Part shown: one piece after another, positions 42,861 through 53,078 of the stretch
Layout of the letters: every line of letters starts with the position of its first letter
Position numbering within the stretch: the first letter of the stretch is position 1
DNA from: Mucidula mucida
Taxonomy: Eukaryota > Basidiomycota > Agaricomycetes > Agaricales > Physalacriaceae
Direction of reading: 5' to 3'
NCBI GenBank assembly: GCA_015501055.1
Contig: JADNYV010000081.1
Span: 1 to 64,000 of the forward strand
DNA: 64,000 nucleotides
Position numbers and translations under genes: made by a program
Notes under the pieces: generated by a model
What the model was told of the DNA's origin: nothing
Databases searched by the model: none
Seen by the model: the letters and a program-made list of their open reading frames with translations, nothing else

Positions 42861-43632
42861 ACTCACCACCGGCGCCTTTCTTGTCTACGTGACTTCGTGA
42901 AAGATATGACAGGCTTTAGTCGAGTAGACGATTCTCAGGCTATGTAGGATGCCCTGCTCAATTTCACCAGGGAAACGGTGCAGTTCCCTGTGATGGTCGA
43001 AAATGGGTGGATTTGAAATACAACACGCGAACAGGTCACACCACATGACCCTCAGTCACGAGAAACCAACTTCCTTTCAAACCGAACTTGTTTTCTCACC
43101 AGCGCCCATTCCTTACGCAGTATGCCAGCGGATACCATACATCCATGTCATGTGCAGGCCTGTCATCCGTAGCGTTTCTCCGGATTCAATATCGCACTCG
43201 GTCTCACTCTGTCTTCGCTCATTGACTATGGCAGACTGGTGACACAGCTTTTGTAGGCGCTGGCCCATTGGGCGTGCTTCTTGCGCATACGGATTCTGTA
43301 TCCACAACAATCCCCGTACTATTCGGCTTCCGTATATGCTATGTCGTGACATATATGCTTACAGCTACCACCCATCCAAAAGGTGATTCGCTCCAGAAAC
43401 CGATATGGCATGAGGGGGGGCTGCTATGCCGCCGCCGTCACCGTACGCTCACCCAGTAGGTAACGCCACTACCCTTTCTCCGATTCGCACCTACGTGTCC
43501 GCTGCGATGAATTGCTGCTACGATCCAGTATGCCGCTATTTAACGGATGGGCATGCCTCCAATCTCTGCAACCGCTCGTCCACAAGGCTCTAGAACGAAT
43601 ACTTCGCTCGATTCATCCTCGACTCTTTTTCA
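42861..43632. other. Intergenic with possible short coding remnants
   Basis: A frame near 43241-43400 reads GDTAFVGAGPLGVLLAHTDS. It resembles both the start of an FAD-binding motif and the pattern in the short gene near 39750. No complete gene could be assembled. Confidence 0.3.
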
Positions 43633-45230
43633 ATGCCGTTGACGCCTTCCACCACTCTCGTCTACCCAGAAAATCCTATTTGGACTGGGCCGACCCGGAC
43701 ACCCTTCGACTTGTGGATGGCAATGATTTAGTCCTGCAGTTTGTCGTACGTCGATTATTCTTCGTCTGCCGATGAATCACGGAGCATCTATAGCTGAACT
43801 CATGTCACGTTGTCCCCGGTCCCATCGACGTGGAACGATTTTGCAAAGCTGTCGGTATCACTGTAGGACGTTTCCCTCACACCGCCGGAAGACTGAAGCG
43901 CGATGGTGATTCTTGGAGGGTACGTCAAATTTGCTCCAGCATTTCTCAGTCTAATCTCTCGACCAGGTTGACTTGACGAACTCTCCCGTTCCCGTCACCG
44001 TTGTTGACGACGACACCCTCACCGCCCCATTCCCTGACGAAGACCGTTATCACATCATCCAAAAGAGCATCCTTCCCTTCGTCTGCGAGGTACCCATGCG
44101 GGAAGCCTTCCTGGGGGAAGACGTCCCGCTCCTCTCCTTCAAACTGACGCGCCTTCTCAAAACTGGCGAAACCGTCATTGGCAACTCGTGGAACCACACT
44201 CTGGGAGACGGAACGACTGTTCACAATTGCATGCATACCCTTTCTCAGGCGTATTTGGGACTGGAACTACCGCCGCTTCCCTCGTACGTCAAGAGGAAGT
44301 GGCCGGACCCGAGGAAGGAGATGGGTCTTGGCGATGAAGCGTTCAAGCAGGTTACACCGCACGTCGTGCAGGACTTTACATTGGATGAGCTACTAGCGAG
44401 ATATGAGAAGGAAGCGAAGGAAGCTATTATGATGGATCTCTGTTTCACGAAGGCAGAGTTGGACGCCATCATGAAGAAGACGAAGGATGGTGCCGAGGAA
44501 GGCGTGAAGCTTTCTAAGCAGGATGCCCTCTCATCGTACGTTGTTTCCCTCCACAATCGGATTTTAGATCGCCCCATTGTCACCGTCATGAATTTGATGA
44601 ATGTACGTCCTGCGTGCTTTTTTGTCGTCGCGATGTATTGATGTCTTTTTGTTTGTAGTATCGCACCCGTGATATTGATCCAGATGCTCTATACCGCCAC
44701 CCTCAGAGCGCTGGTAACTGCACAATCACCGCGTTCGCAGACGTCACGGGAAAGACTCAGTTGGACGATATCTCAGAGATGGCTGTCGCCATCCGCAAGG
44801 AGACCAACAAATGCCGCACGAACGACTGGACAGCGCTCTACCTGATGCTCAACGGATACCAGTTTGAACAAGCTATCAAGAGTGGGCGCTTCCACATGAG
44901 CCCTCATCCAAGATATTGCATTATCAATTCTCTCCTAGGGTATGTTAATCGTTGTCTCTGTCCCTGTGGCGTGTATCCTGAACTTGGCGTTCCTCTAGAT
45001 TGGACGAGAATGGGCTCAGGAGTTTTGGGTACAAGGGGCGGAGCCAGTACTATACGGAGACTTCGTGGGAGCGCATGTTCCGTGTACATCCTGCTAATCC
45101 TGTACGTCAGGCCGATGGGACGTGGGAGACGAACGAGGGAAGCGTCGTCGTGTCGTTCCGATTGCGACCACATCTAAAGCAGAAGATGGTGGATATGAAG
45201 AAGGCGGATATGGCATCTTTGGGTCTATGA
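43633..45230 (+). CDS. BAHD-like O-acyltransferase no. 1 (Transferase family)
   Basis: Acyl-CoA-dependent acyl transfer to hydroxyl or amine groups of small molecules; the cytosolic fungal members include trichothecene 3-O-acetyltransferase-like enzymes. Exons: 43633-43745, 43794-43919, 43967-44602, 44659-44939 and 44999-45230, with all introns GT..AG and 47-59 nt. The catalytic HxxxD motif is SWNHTLGDGTTVH in exon 3. The C-terminus includes LRSFGYKGRSQYY, at the DFGWG-like position. A single base is missing near 43710: LVYPENP is in one frame and LVDGNDLVLQF in the next, both matching the paralogue at 61140. It is otherwise intact. It lies beside the F-box gene and regulators no. 2 and no. 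3. Confidence 0.82.
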
Positions 45231-45814
45231 GATGGTCAGAAGACGACTCGGAGAATGGACTACTGATGGATACAATAACACTCTATGATGATTATAATTC
45301 TCTGTACGATAGAGACGTGATATACTTCCTCTGCTATCTATCCGACGGAATCTGCTATCAACGATGTTTCTATTTGAACGTCTAAGTATATAAGACACTA
45401 CTATCGTATCAAATGACTCATCGGCTGGGTAAATGGAAGTGAGGAAATGTTCAAGTCCCTAGTTTACACTTTGACATACACGTCAAGACCTGTATTTGGC
45501 AGCGCACCATCCCGTATTCCCGACTATCTCCAAGTGACACGCCACGGCGAAAGAAGCTTTGATAGTAGGCACGCCGCTGCCGCTGCTGATGAAGCTGCGT
45601 TCATTTATAGCTGTCGCCACATGATCGTTTAGAATACCGGAACCGACCGCGATTCATGATCCCCCGTTCAATGTTTCGTATTGTGCTGACACTACGTGTG
45701 ACTCGGAGAATGATGCATACAATCGATGTATGTGCACACGGGCCGTATAAAGTGCTCCTTCATCGTGTAACATCGATATTAGATGGCGCAAGCGCGGGTG
45801 TCCCTTCCGGATAA
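45231..45814. other. Intergenic, convergent gene ends
   Basis: Lies between the 3' ends of acyltransferase no. 1 and the F-box gene. No gene recognised. Confidence 0.5.
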
Positions 45815-47095
45815 CTACATGCCCGACTCGGACATCAATCTATATGCTTGTCGCTGAGCGATGTCAGACAAGAATTCGACAACGGGTGGAGGAATTGACG
45901 CGTGTACGTCAAGCTCCAATATTATAAGCGTGTCCCGCTGATTTTCCAACACGCCGATCATCCCGTCCTCGTTGATACTCCCCGCCTTGAGTACGAGCGA
46001 CAACAGCGCGCATTTCGACCGGCGGAAGAACGCGACGCTGCGACGCCCGGGCCATGCAGTGAGCTCGTTCCCGGATTCGTCGGGCGGCGAAACCAGGCTC
46101 TTAACGAGCGCCGTGATGTTGAGGTGCTGTAAAGCCGGGAGTGACAGTTGATCGAGTAACATCTCTACCGGAATCCAAGGAGCCCTGGTGGTCGATGGAC
46201 TAGGGAGCACATCCCCATGTCCAGTCCCCTCAGTGCATGCGCCACGAATAGTTAGGCGACGAAGATAGGATAGGAAGATCTTTGAGGGTGGAATGGAAGT
46301 CGCGGTGATCTCGAGAGGCTCGACGATATCGATAAGTGCCAACTCCTCCAACTGTGGTATCTGCTGGAGAAGCTTTAGCACGGAGGGAAAGAGAATATGC
46401 TGTACAGAGAGAGTTGTCAATGTGGCGGTGGGAATTCGCTGCACGTCCAGGGATCCTAAGGCTTCGTGAGGAATGCATAACTCGAGGTCGCGGATAGAAT
46501 GCACACGAAATAGGAACTCTTGCTCCCATAGACTGCGACCGATCCTCAACGTGCGAAGTCCCGTCGGTGCCCCATATGTGCGCGCCAACGGCGATGGTTT
46601 ACCCGCCAAAGGCCCGTCGTCCCACTCATCTCTGAACTCCACGTCCATTACTAAGTGTTCCACGCGAGGAAGCACGTCGAGAAACATTTGAAATAGTCTG
46701 ATGGAGTCTTCAACACTCGCAATATGCCACTCGAAGAATTGAAAGGCCAGCGTCAATGGAAGGTCGCCGGAGCGCTCCAGGCGCTCCTTCGCGATGTGGA
46801 AATAGGATTGTTTCTCCTTCGTGCCGCGACGAATATCCGACGAAGCCTTCATGCAAGATGGAACATACAACGTCATGGTCGCCCACATGCGCGGATCCGC
46901 GAGTGTTGTCGCCCGCCATAAGCGACAGACTTTCTGTATAATTATGCGCGCGCTCTCTAGAGAGTATATCGATGTTTCGAAACAGCTGCAATCCGCATTG
47001 AGGGGATGATAGATGTCGCAATAGGATTGAAAGATGCGGGAGAGGACCTCGGGTGGGAGCGAGTGGATCGGGCTAGATTTGACGGGCAGAGGCAT
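45815..47095 (-). CDS. F-box/LRR-like protein
   Basis: A single-exon 426-residue frame. The N-terminal F-box-like domain reads IHSLPPEVLSRIFQSYCDIY followed by VCRLWRATTLADPRMW, the standard basidiomycete layout. Irregular leucine-rich stretches follow (LRTLRIGRSLWEQE; LEELALIDIVEPLEI; LQHLNITALVKSL) to a stop after SESGM. This is an SCF ubiquitin-ligase adaptor by family; the target is unknown. It is intact and one of hundreds typical of a mushroom genome, so proximity to the metabolic genes may be accidental. Confidence 0.85.
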   Translation of the reverse strand: MPLPVKSSPIHSLPPEVLSRIFQSYCDIYHPLNADCSCFETSIYSLESARIIIQKVCRLWRATTLADPRMWATMTLYVPSCMKASSDIRRGTKEKQSYFHIAKERLERSGDLPLTLAFQFFEWHIASVEDSIRLFQMFLDVLPRVEHLVMDVEFRDEWDDGPLAGKPSPLARTYGAPTGLRTLRIGRSLWEQEFLFRVHSIRDLELCIPHEALGSLDVQRIPTATLTTLSVQHILFPSVLKLLQQIPQLEELALIDIVEPLEITATSIPPSKIFLSYLRRLTIRGACTEGTGHGDVLPSPSTTRAPWIPVEMLLDQLSLPALQHLNITALVKSLVSPPDESGNELTAWPGRRSVAFFRRSKCALLSLVLKAGSINEDGMIGVLENQRDTLIILELDVHASIPPPVVEFLSDIAQRQAYRLMSESGM

Positions 47096-48317
47096 GGTAT
47101 GCGGCGACGAGGGCTAGGAATACGGACGTTCGTCATTAGTCAGCGCAGATAATTGTGAATACAACTGACCACAACGCGATAACAGTTCCGCCAAGCGAAT
47201 TGCAGTGAAAGTGGGGGAGGGTACGAGACGACGTTAGCGTTCTGGATTGACGTGCATGCTGGTACTAAAAACAGTTCTAAATGCATCTCCGGGTGCGGGA
47301 TGTGGGAATTAACCGTGTCTGAGGTAGAAAGCCGGACGCCGAGTCGGTGTGGCTCCAAATACAAAATGACACATCACTCGAAGCAGAAGGCAATACAGTG
47401 CGTTTCGTCGCAATTATGTAGTTCTTCCAGAATATTGAGACTTTTGTATGACCGGCAAGCCTGGAGGACTGCAGAGCGCCGACCGGCGACGCTGCCTCGC
47501 AATACGAAGCTGCTTTCTGCTTCCGTCTGTAAGCAAGTATAAGTAGTAGATAGGCAAGCAGATGCAGTACATTCCACTCGTGCAGGGATATCGACGTTCC
47601 TGAGGCGCTTTGAGTGTCATGTACACGATGACAGACGTAGGACCCAGGTTCCGGTAAAATCGCATTTAAGCGGTTTTCAAGCCGGCGGTAGAGCGATGTT
47701 AGCCATCTCGTAGTACCCGGCTACTACCTTAACCAATACTAAAGAATGTGCGGGAGCAAGATCTAGAAATATATGTGGGCACAAGTCAAGTGGATGATGA
47801 GTTGGGCTTGATGTGCCGCGGCATCTTTTAAACTCCGCCTACATGTACAAGGACCTACATCTTGAGTCTGAAATGAATGACCGCACTCATGGTCCAACCT
47901 CGAAAGTCTTCTTTGGCTTCATACTTCATAAGACTCTTTTACGGCTTTGAGCCTACATCGTCTACCTGGTAAGAATATCGGTGAAGAGGTCTGGGCCCTT
48001 AACGACTATGAAGCTGCAGCACTGCACTGGGCAAACGAATAGGCGTTGGCTAGGCATTGGCGCACCTTTTCCTCGCTCTGCTCATGTTTAACCAAAACGC
48101 TCTCGGCTTATTGCCGGAGTCAATCGGAGATTGAATTACTCTGAGTTCCGCCACCCTTTTACTTACCTCGTCAATCCCTCTCAGACGATCAATTTTAAGG
48201 TGGAGAATGAAGGCTATCACTCTTTCAAAGCCTTAAAGTATCAGATTGCCGTTTCGATAGTCACTACTTACAGGCGATGAACAATGCTAGATATGATGAA
48301 CGAAGTCTGCGCTATTT
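47096..48317. other. Intergenic, no gene recognised
   Basis: About 1.2 kb with only short frames, upstream of the F-box gene and downstream of regulator no. 2. Confidence 0.5.
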
Positions 48318-49463
48318 TCACTCCCAATTCATCCACACAGCCCATTGTGGATCCAGACGAGACGAAATCTTGAACAGCTCCGACTTCCAGTCTTTCTGCA
48401 TCCACCACGGTCCGTTCGATCTGTCCATCGCGACACAATAATGTCCCAGCAAAATCAATGCGCGAGGTCGACGCTGGGCGAGCAATGACATGAAGGCATC
48501 AGATGATAGCATCAGCCAGAAAAACGCCGCATGCATATGGTAATCGCGATGGAAGGAAGCGGCCCACGACCTGCGCAAGAAGCATAACGAGTGCTGATAT
48601 GCGGCAGAGACCGACGTGTCGAGGACTTCGCTCATCTGAGGAGCGCCATCTACTGGCAGTGGAAGGGTGGATAGGGACTGTGGGAGGCGACGTGCAACAT
48701 CTTCAGACTCACCCAGATCCAGAGGAGCGGTGATCCATGAATCAATCCGGCTACGCTCGAGAATGAAGCCAGACAATCGGCTACGAAAGGTCGCCGCTGA
48801 CGCTCGCAGGACTGTCAACCACGGGCTGGGGTGTGCACAGAGGCCGAGGACGCAAAACCGTATATTGCCATCAACATCTGGGCGCAAAAGTGGGCGCCAG
48901 AGTCCATACCGTGGCGACCGCCAGTGGCTTCTGAAGCGCGCAGCGCGTCATTGAAGTACGATACCGCAGCCGTGGAGTATTTAATCGACCAGGATGGTGG
49001 CATTAGCGTGTAGAGATGGAGCGCCGCTACTGCCAGAGGGAGTCGAGAAGGGGCTTGTTTTCTATCATGACGGCCAAACGTGGAATGGTGAGCCGCCAGA
49101 GATCAGAAGCGACTGGATCCTCACAGATGGTGAAGCAGGTGCTCGTCGTGTACTGATGCATCATTTCGATGCCTTTTAGGTCAAGTGCCGTGGATGCGAA
49201 GATTGGGGGAAACGAGGAAGGACCGCTATGGATACGAGGATAGGCAAATGAGTGTTGGTCTATTGACGGTTCGCCCCACAGACATTCGATCTCCCTACGA
49301 GTGCAGTTCACACAGATTGGTCGTGTCTCGTCGCACTGTCGGAAATTTGGTAGTTTGATTAGAATTGGAAAACGGAATGACGAAGGAGGACATTCACCTT
49401 GACTTTACGACGTCTGCAGGTCGTGCAGCCAGTTCTAGACTTCGTGTACGTTCTGGCGGCCAT
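48318..49463 (-). pseudogene. Zn2Cys6 transcription factor no. 2, frame disrupted
   Basis: Exon 1 (49398-49463) encodes MAARTYTKSRTGCTTCRRRK. A 62-nt intron joins it to CDETRPICVNCTRREIECLW, completing the zinc cluster. The body matches regulators no. 1 and no. 3 (EMMHQYTTSTCFTICEDP; SLCFLRRSWAASF; GPWWMQKDWKSEL). Two single missing bases, near 49034 and 48825, are needed to connect the parts. The frame ends at WMNWE, about 30 residues before the end of no. 1. It is either a recently disrupted paralogue or an intact gene with sequence errors; the clean similarity between the breaks favours little decay. Confidence 0.78.
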
Positions 49464-49490
49464 GATACGCCCATCCTCGGCACGTCCTCG

Positions 49491-49498
49491 TATTTATA
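49491..49498 (-). promoter_or_regulatory. Possible TATA box of regulator no. 2
   Basis: TATTTATA lies about 30 bp upstream of the start codon at 49463. Position and sequence only. Confidence 0.35.
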
Positions 49499-50269
49499 CT
49501 CCTCCCTCCGCCACATACAACGAGCCTGATATACGTTGAACGCCAAGGATTCGACTTCCTCCGAGTAATCTCACTTGGGACCACCACACCTAAGGTTTGA
49601 TAGAGTGGGCCAAGCTGGAGCGTTGAGGGAATAGAGATTTATACCGACGTTCCGCTAGATACAATCACGAGGACCTACGCGCTTCATCCAGCTGACGATG
49701 CACCACAGTCTAGAGCAAACTCCCATAAAGCGCACGTCGACGGCCGCGATAGTTCGTGCTTGCGGCGGTGCGTCCGGATTTCAACTAGGGCGCATAGATA
49801 GAAAACTGCAAAGGATGCGATAGGTCAAGAAAGTTCCATGACGCATTACGTAGTCTCATTGGCTTGGAGAGCTTTAGTTTTTGCGACAGTCGCGCACCTT
49901 CGGTAATCACGAATTTGACGGGCATTGGACGGACACGTACAGAACAAGGCCCTCATTGAAGTAAAGTGCGCTGTTCGGGACTAACCCGCCGTCATTCAAC
50001 ATTTAGACAGGTACGAGATCACACTGCTTCGCAAGGATTTTGACATGACCACATGAGAAGTCCTGATGCGGGGATAGGTAATGTGTCGAAAAGTCAGCTG
50101 ATCGTTATACTGCAGCGCGTACCTTCTGTGGCGGATGATTTAGCAGGTTTGAGGTGTACCAAAGTCTCCACTCATCCTTGGGTCATTCCAGAGGGTCGTA
50201 AGATATCTGCAGCTAGTGTTGAATCGTTCGTTCGCCGTACAGGACTCCACTCAGCATGGCATTGAGGGT
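49499..50269. other. Intergenic, no gene recognised
   Basis: About 0.8 kb without supportable features. Confidence 0.45.
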
Positions 50270-50500
50270 ACTAGGTGCGTTTTAGGTGTCATTTTAACCG
50301 GCTTTCCGGTCGTGGGATGCCTAGAGAGTCTTTGCGGACGGAAGAGCTGAGAGTGACAGCAACCTACCAACAGGATCAATCGGTTTCCCTCAAAGACACT
50401 GTCGGGCAACGTACGGTAGATGCCCTTGTCGGCGAACGTGAGCATCCGAGAACGTCCAACCACAGTGTCAAGTTCTGCAGGAGAAAAAACTGACGTAATG
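50270..50500 (-). pseudogene. Cytochrome P450 relic (J'-K region)
   Basis: The frame contains ELDTVVGRSRMLTFADKGIY. This aligns with EELDAVVGRSRMPTYADRDF of P450 no. 1, the region before the K-helix. The following residues lose the ExxR helix in this frame, and no haem loop or N-terminus remains nearby. It is a decayed copy sandwiched between regulators no. 2 and no. 3, which supports an ancestral regulator-plus-P450 duplication unit. Confidence 0.6.
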
Positions 50501-50613
50501 TATTCTCGCGCAAGCGGATCGCTGCATTCGGTCCACTTAGCTGCGCAGGCGACCCGTTGATTCGCAGATCTATAGAACCAGGAGATATGTATAGTATCGA
50601 AGACAGTCATAAG

Positions 50614-51765
50614 TCAATACAGGTTTGATGACTCCCAATCAGTCCATCGCTGCCATCTATCTCCCAGAACGGAGGTTATTCGCGTCAACTCAAAATTCCA
50701 ATCCTTCTGCGCCCACCAAGGTCCCTTGAGCCTCTGCATCATCGCACAGTAATGCCCAATAGAACTAGCGCTCGAGGTCGTCGCTCAAATAGGAGCTCCA
50801 TGAAGACGTCTGACGACAGCATGAACCAAAGGAACGCTGCATGAAGGTGAAAGTCTGGATAAAGAGACGCCGCCAAGGATTTCTTCAAGAAACGAACGGC
50901 ATGCTGATATGTCGCCGAAACCGCGGCGTCGCACACCTCGTGTATTTCTGGGACGCCATTGATGGGTAGAGGAAGTGTTGTAAGTGATTGGGTGAACGCG
51001 GTAAGAGGCAAGCCGGCATCCTCGTCATGCGGGCCCGTGACCCATGGTATTAGGGCAGCGACGACCGTATACTGCAGGGAGGCGAGAGGATTGCGAAAAG
51101 TCGGGGCCGTTCTACGAAGGATACGGAGCCAATCGCTCGACACGGGCACGCTGGGAGACGTCGCGAATCCGTAGATCCCAATCAGTAATTGGGCAGTGAA
51201 GACTGTGCCGTCGTCTGCACCACGTAGATCGGAGTCTGGGAGCGTGCTGACTGCTTGATTGTAATGGGAAACCGCGGCGCAAGAATACTGCACGGCGAGG
51301 GGATGAGTGGGATTGAGGGTGAAGAGATGAAGTGCAGCTACGGCGAGTATCGCGTGGAGGAGGAAGGAGTTGTCGGGCAGTATGGCAACGCGCGGAAGAG
51401 TCAACTTCCACACGTCTAATGACGCACGGTCTTCACAAAGCGTGTAGCAAGTGCTAGTAGTGTATTGATGGATTAGCTCAATGCCCTGTAGATCTAATTC
51501 CGTTGACGACATGATCATTGGAAACGAATGCATGCTTGGTGAGATATTGGCGCATATGGATGAGGGCAGCGCTGGTGGATCGCCCCATAAGCATTCTACT
51601 CCTCTCCTCGTGCAATTCCTGCATATAGGCGATGCTTCGTCGCACTGAAAAAGTTCACGGTTGGTTAGTTGTTGATACGATGGACTGAATGCCTACTTTG
51701 ACCTTTCGTCGCCGGCAGGTTTTACATCCTGTGCGTGATTTTGTGTGTGGACGAGGGGGTGCCAT
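50614..51765 (-). CDS. Zn2Cys6 transcription factor no. 3
   Basis: Exon 1 (51697-51765) encodes MAPPRPHTKSRTGCKTCRRR. A 52-nt intron (51645-51696) joins it to CDEASPICRNCTRRGVECLW, a complete Zn2Cys6 cluster. The body shares the conserved ELIHQYTTSTCYTLCEDR block, WLRILRRTAPTFRN and the tail. The frame reads RALVLLG and then needs one missing G in a GGG run near 50756. It then continues HYCAMMQRLKGPWWAQKDWN to a stop at 50614. Paralogous to no. 1 and no. 2. It is likely nuclear and a candidate regulator of the neighbouring P450, SDR and acyltransferase genes; this is inferred from position only. Confidence 0.85.
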
Positions 51766-53078
51766 GGCGAATTCGTAAGAGTGCAAGAGGTCAAAACCGT
51801 CGACCATAAGTACTTCCTCAGAAACGCAGCCAATAACCTAAAGGGTAAGTTGCCGCGTCATGCAAATCAGTTCCGAACGTGGCGACCTGAACAACGTACC
51901 AGACCGACTTGGCCTGCCTGCCGGCCCTCCCGAGGAGACCGTGACGAAAGGTGGAATATGCGAGTTCACCTCGGCTACCTAAGGGCAAGTGTATGAGCCA
52001 CGAAGACGATTAACTTCTGTAAGGGCATTTTCAAAGTGCTTGGTTCCCCTTGCACGGGAAGAACAGATACCAATTGGCAGCTGCGAGTCGGAGAGTCCTG
52101 TAGTCAAATGCGTTTTCAATTGCAAGCGGATAGACGGCATGACCATGATGGCGGGAGACCGAAATAAGTCGGAACGTACAGTAGCAATTGGGGTACGAGG
52201 TATAGACATAAAAAATGGGATGCAGGAATGAGCATCTAGGCAGACAACGAGAAAGGACTCAAGTGTCAGGTAGCACGCTCCAAGACTGCTCTGCAACGAC
52301 GAATGTATGCAGGTCTTCAAATTACGGAGATGAACGACTTGACATAATCAATAGCGGCCCTGGGTGTTGAGCCCGAGCCTCACCTTGAAAGGAACCATCA
52401 CTCAATTCAAACACTCCCCCAAAAGTTACTGTGTGTTCGCGTCCGACGTGATCTGTCAATTGAGTCAAGTGGCAGGTGCGGACCACGATGACGCTCTAGG
52501 CGCCTAGAAATTCCCTTTAGAGTTCAAACCTTGGTTCAGAGTTCACACTCGGGCACAGAACCGCTGAATTGCTGGGTTTCAGTCTTGGGCACGACTCGTA
52601 CGTACCATGCGATACTCGCCAAGTCTGTAGCTCAGGAAAACCCATAGTATGTCAATGATGGTCCGAGGGATAAGTGAATAATAGTTTGCTCTACTACAAC
52701 CGACACGGTGGGGTTGTCCTCAGGATCTACTAGGGATTTTCACAAGAAGACAAGAATTTTACCCACGATGGAGCGCCATGGTTCTCTGTGGCGTAACACA
52801 TGTGACGATGCCTACCACTGACTGTTGCGATACGGCACAACTCCACGGGGCCCTAATTCATGCGCCAAGTGCTGCCGGCGGGACGATCGTGTATGGGTCG
52901 ACTTACTATCGAACGCATCGATTACCGGGTATCCGCTCTGACTTTCCTGACGCCCAGACTAGATCCGAGAAAAAAGTCAACTTTACTCTCTCATTGGACA
53001 ATTACATACCTAAACTAAACTACAATACGAAGAAATAGAAAGAAGCTTCACTATAATACTACCTGAAGAAGACACTTT
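51766..53078. other. Intergenic, no gene recognised
   Basis: About 1.3 kb between regulator no. 3 and the 3' end of P450 no. 2. Short frames only. Confidence 0.45.

Noticed and set aside
43241..43300. GDTAFVGAGPLGVLLA taken as the start of an FAD monooxygenase
   Set aside because: The GxGxxG pattern is imperfect, no FAD-binding downstream motifs follow, and a hydrophobic tail comes next. It is left as unassigned.
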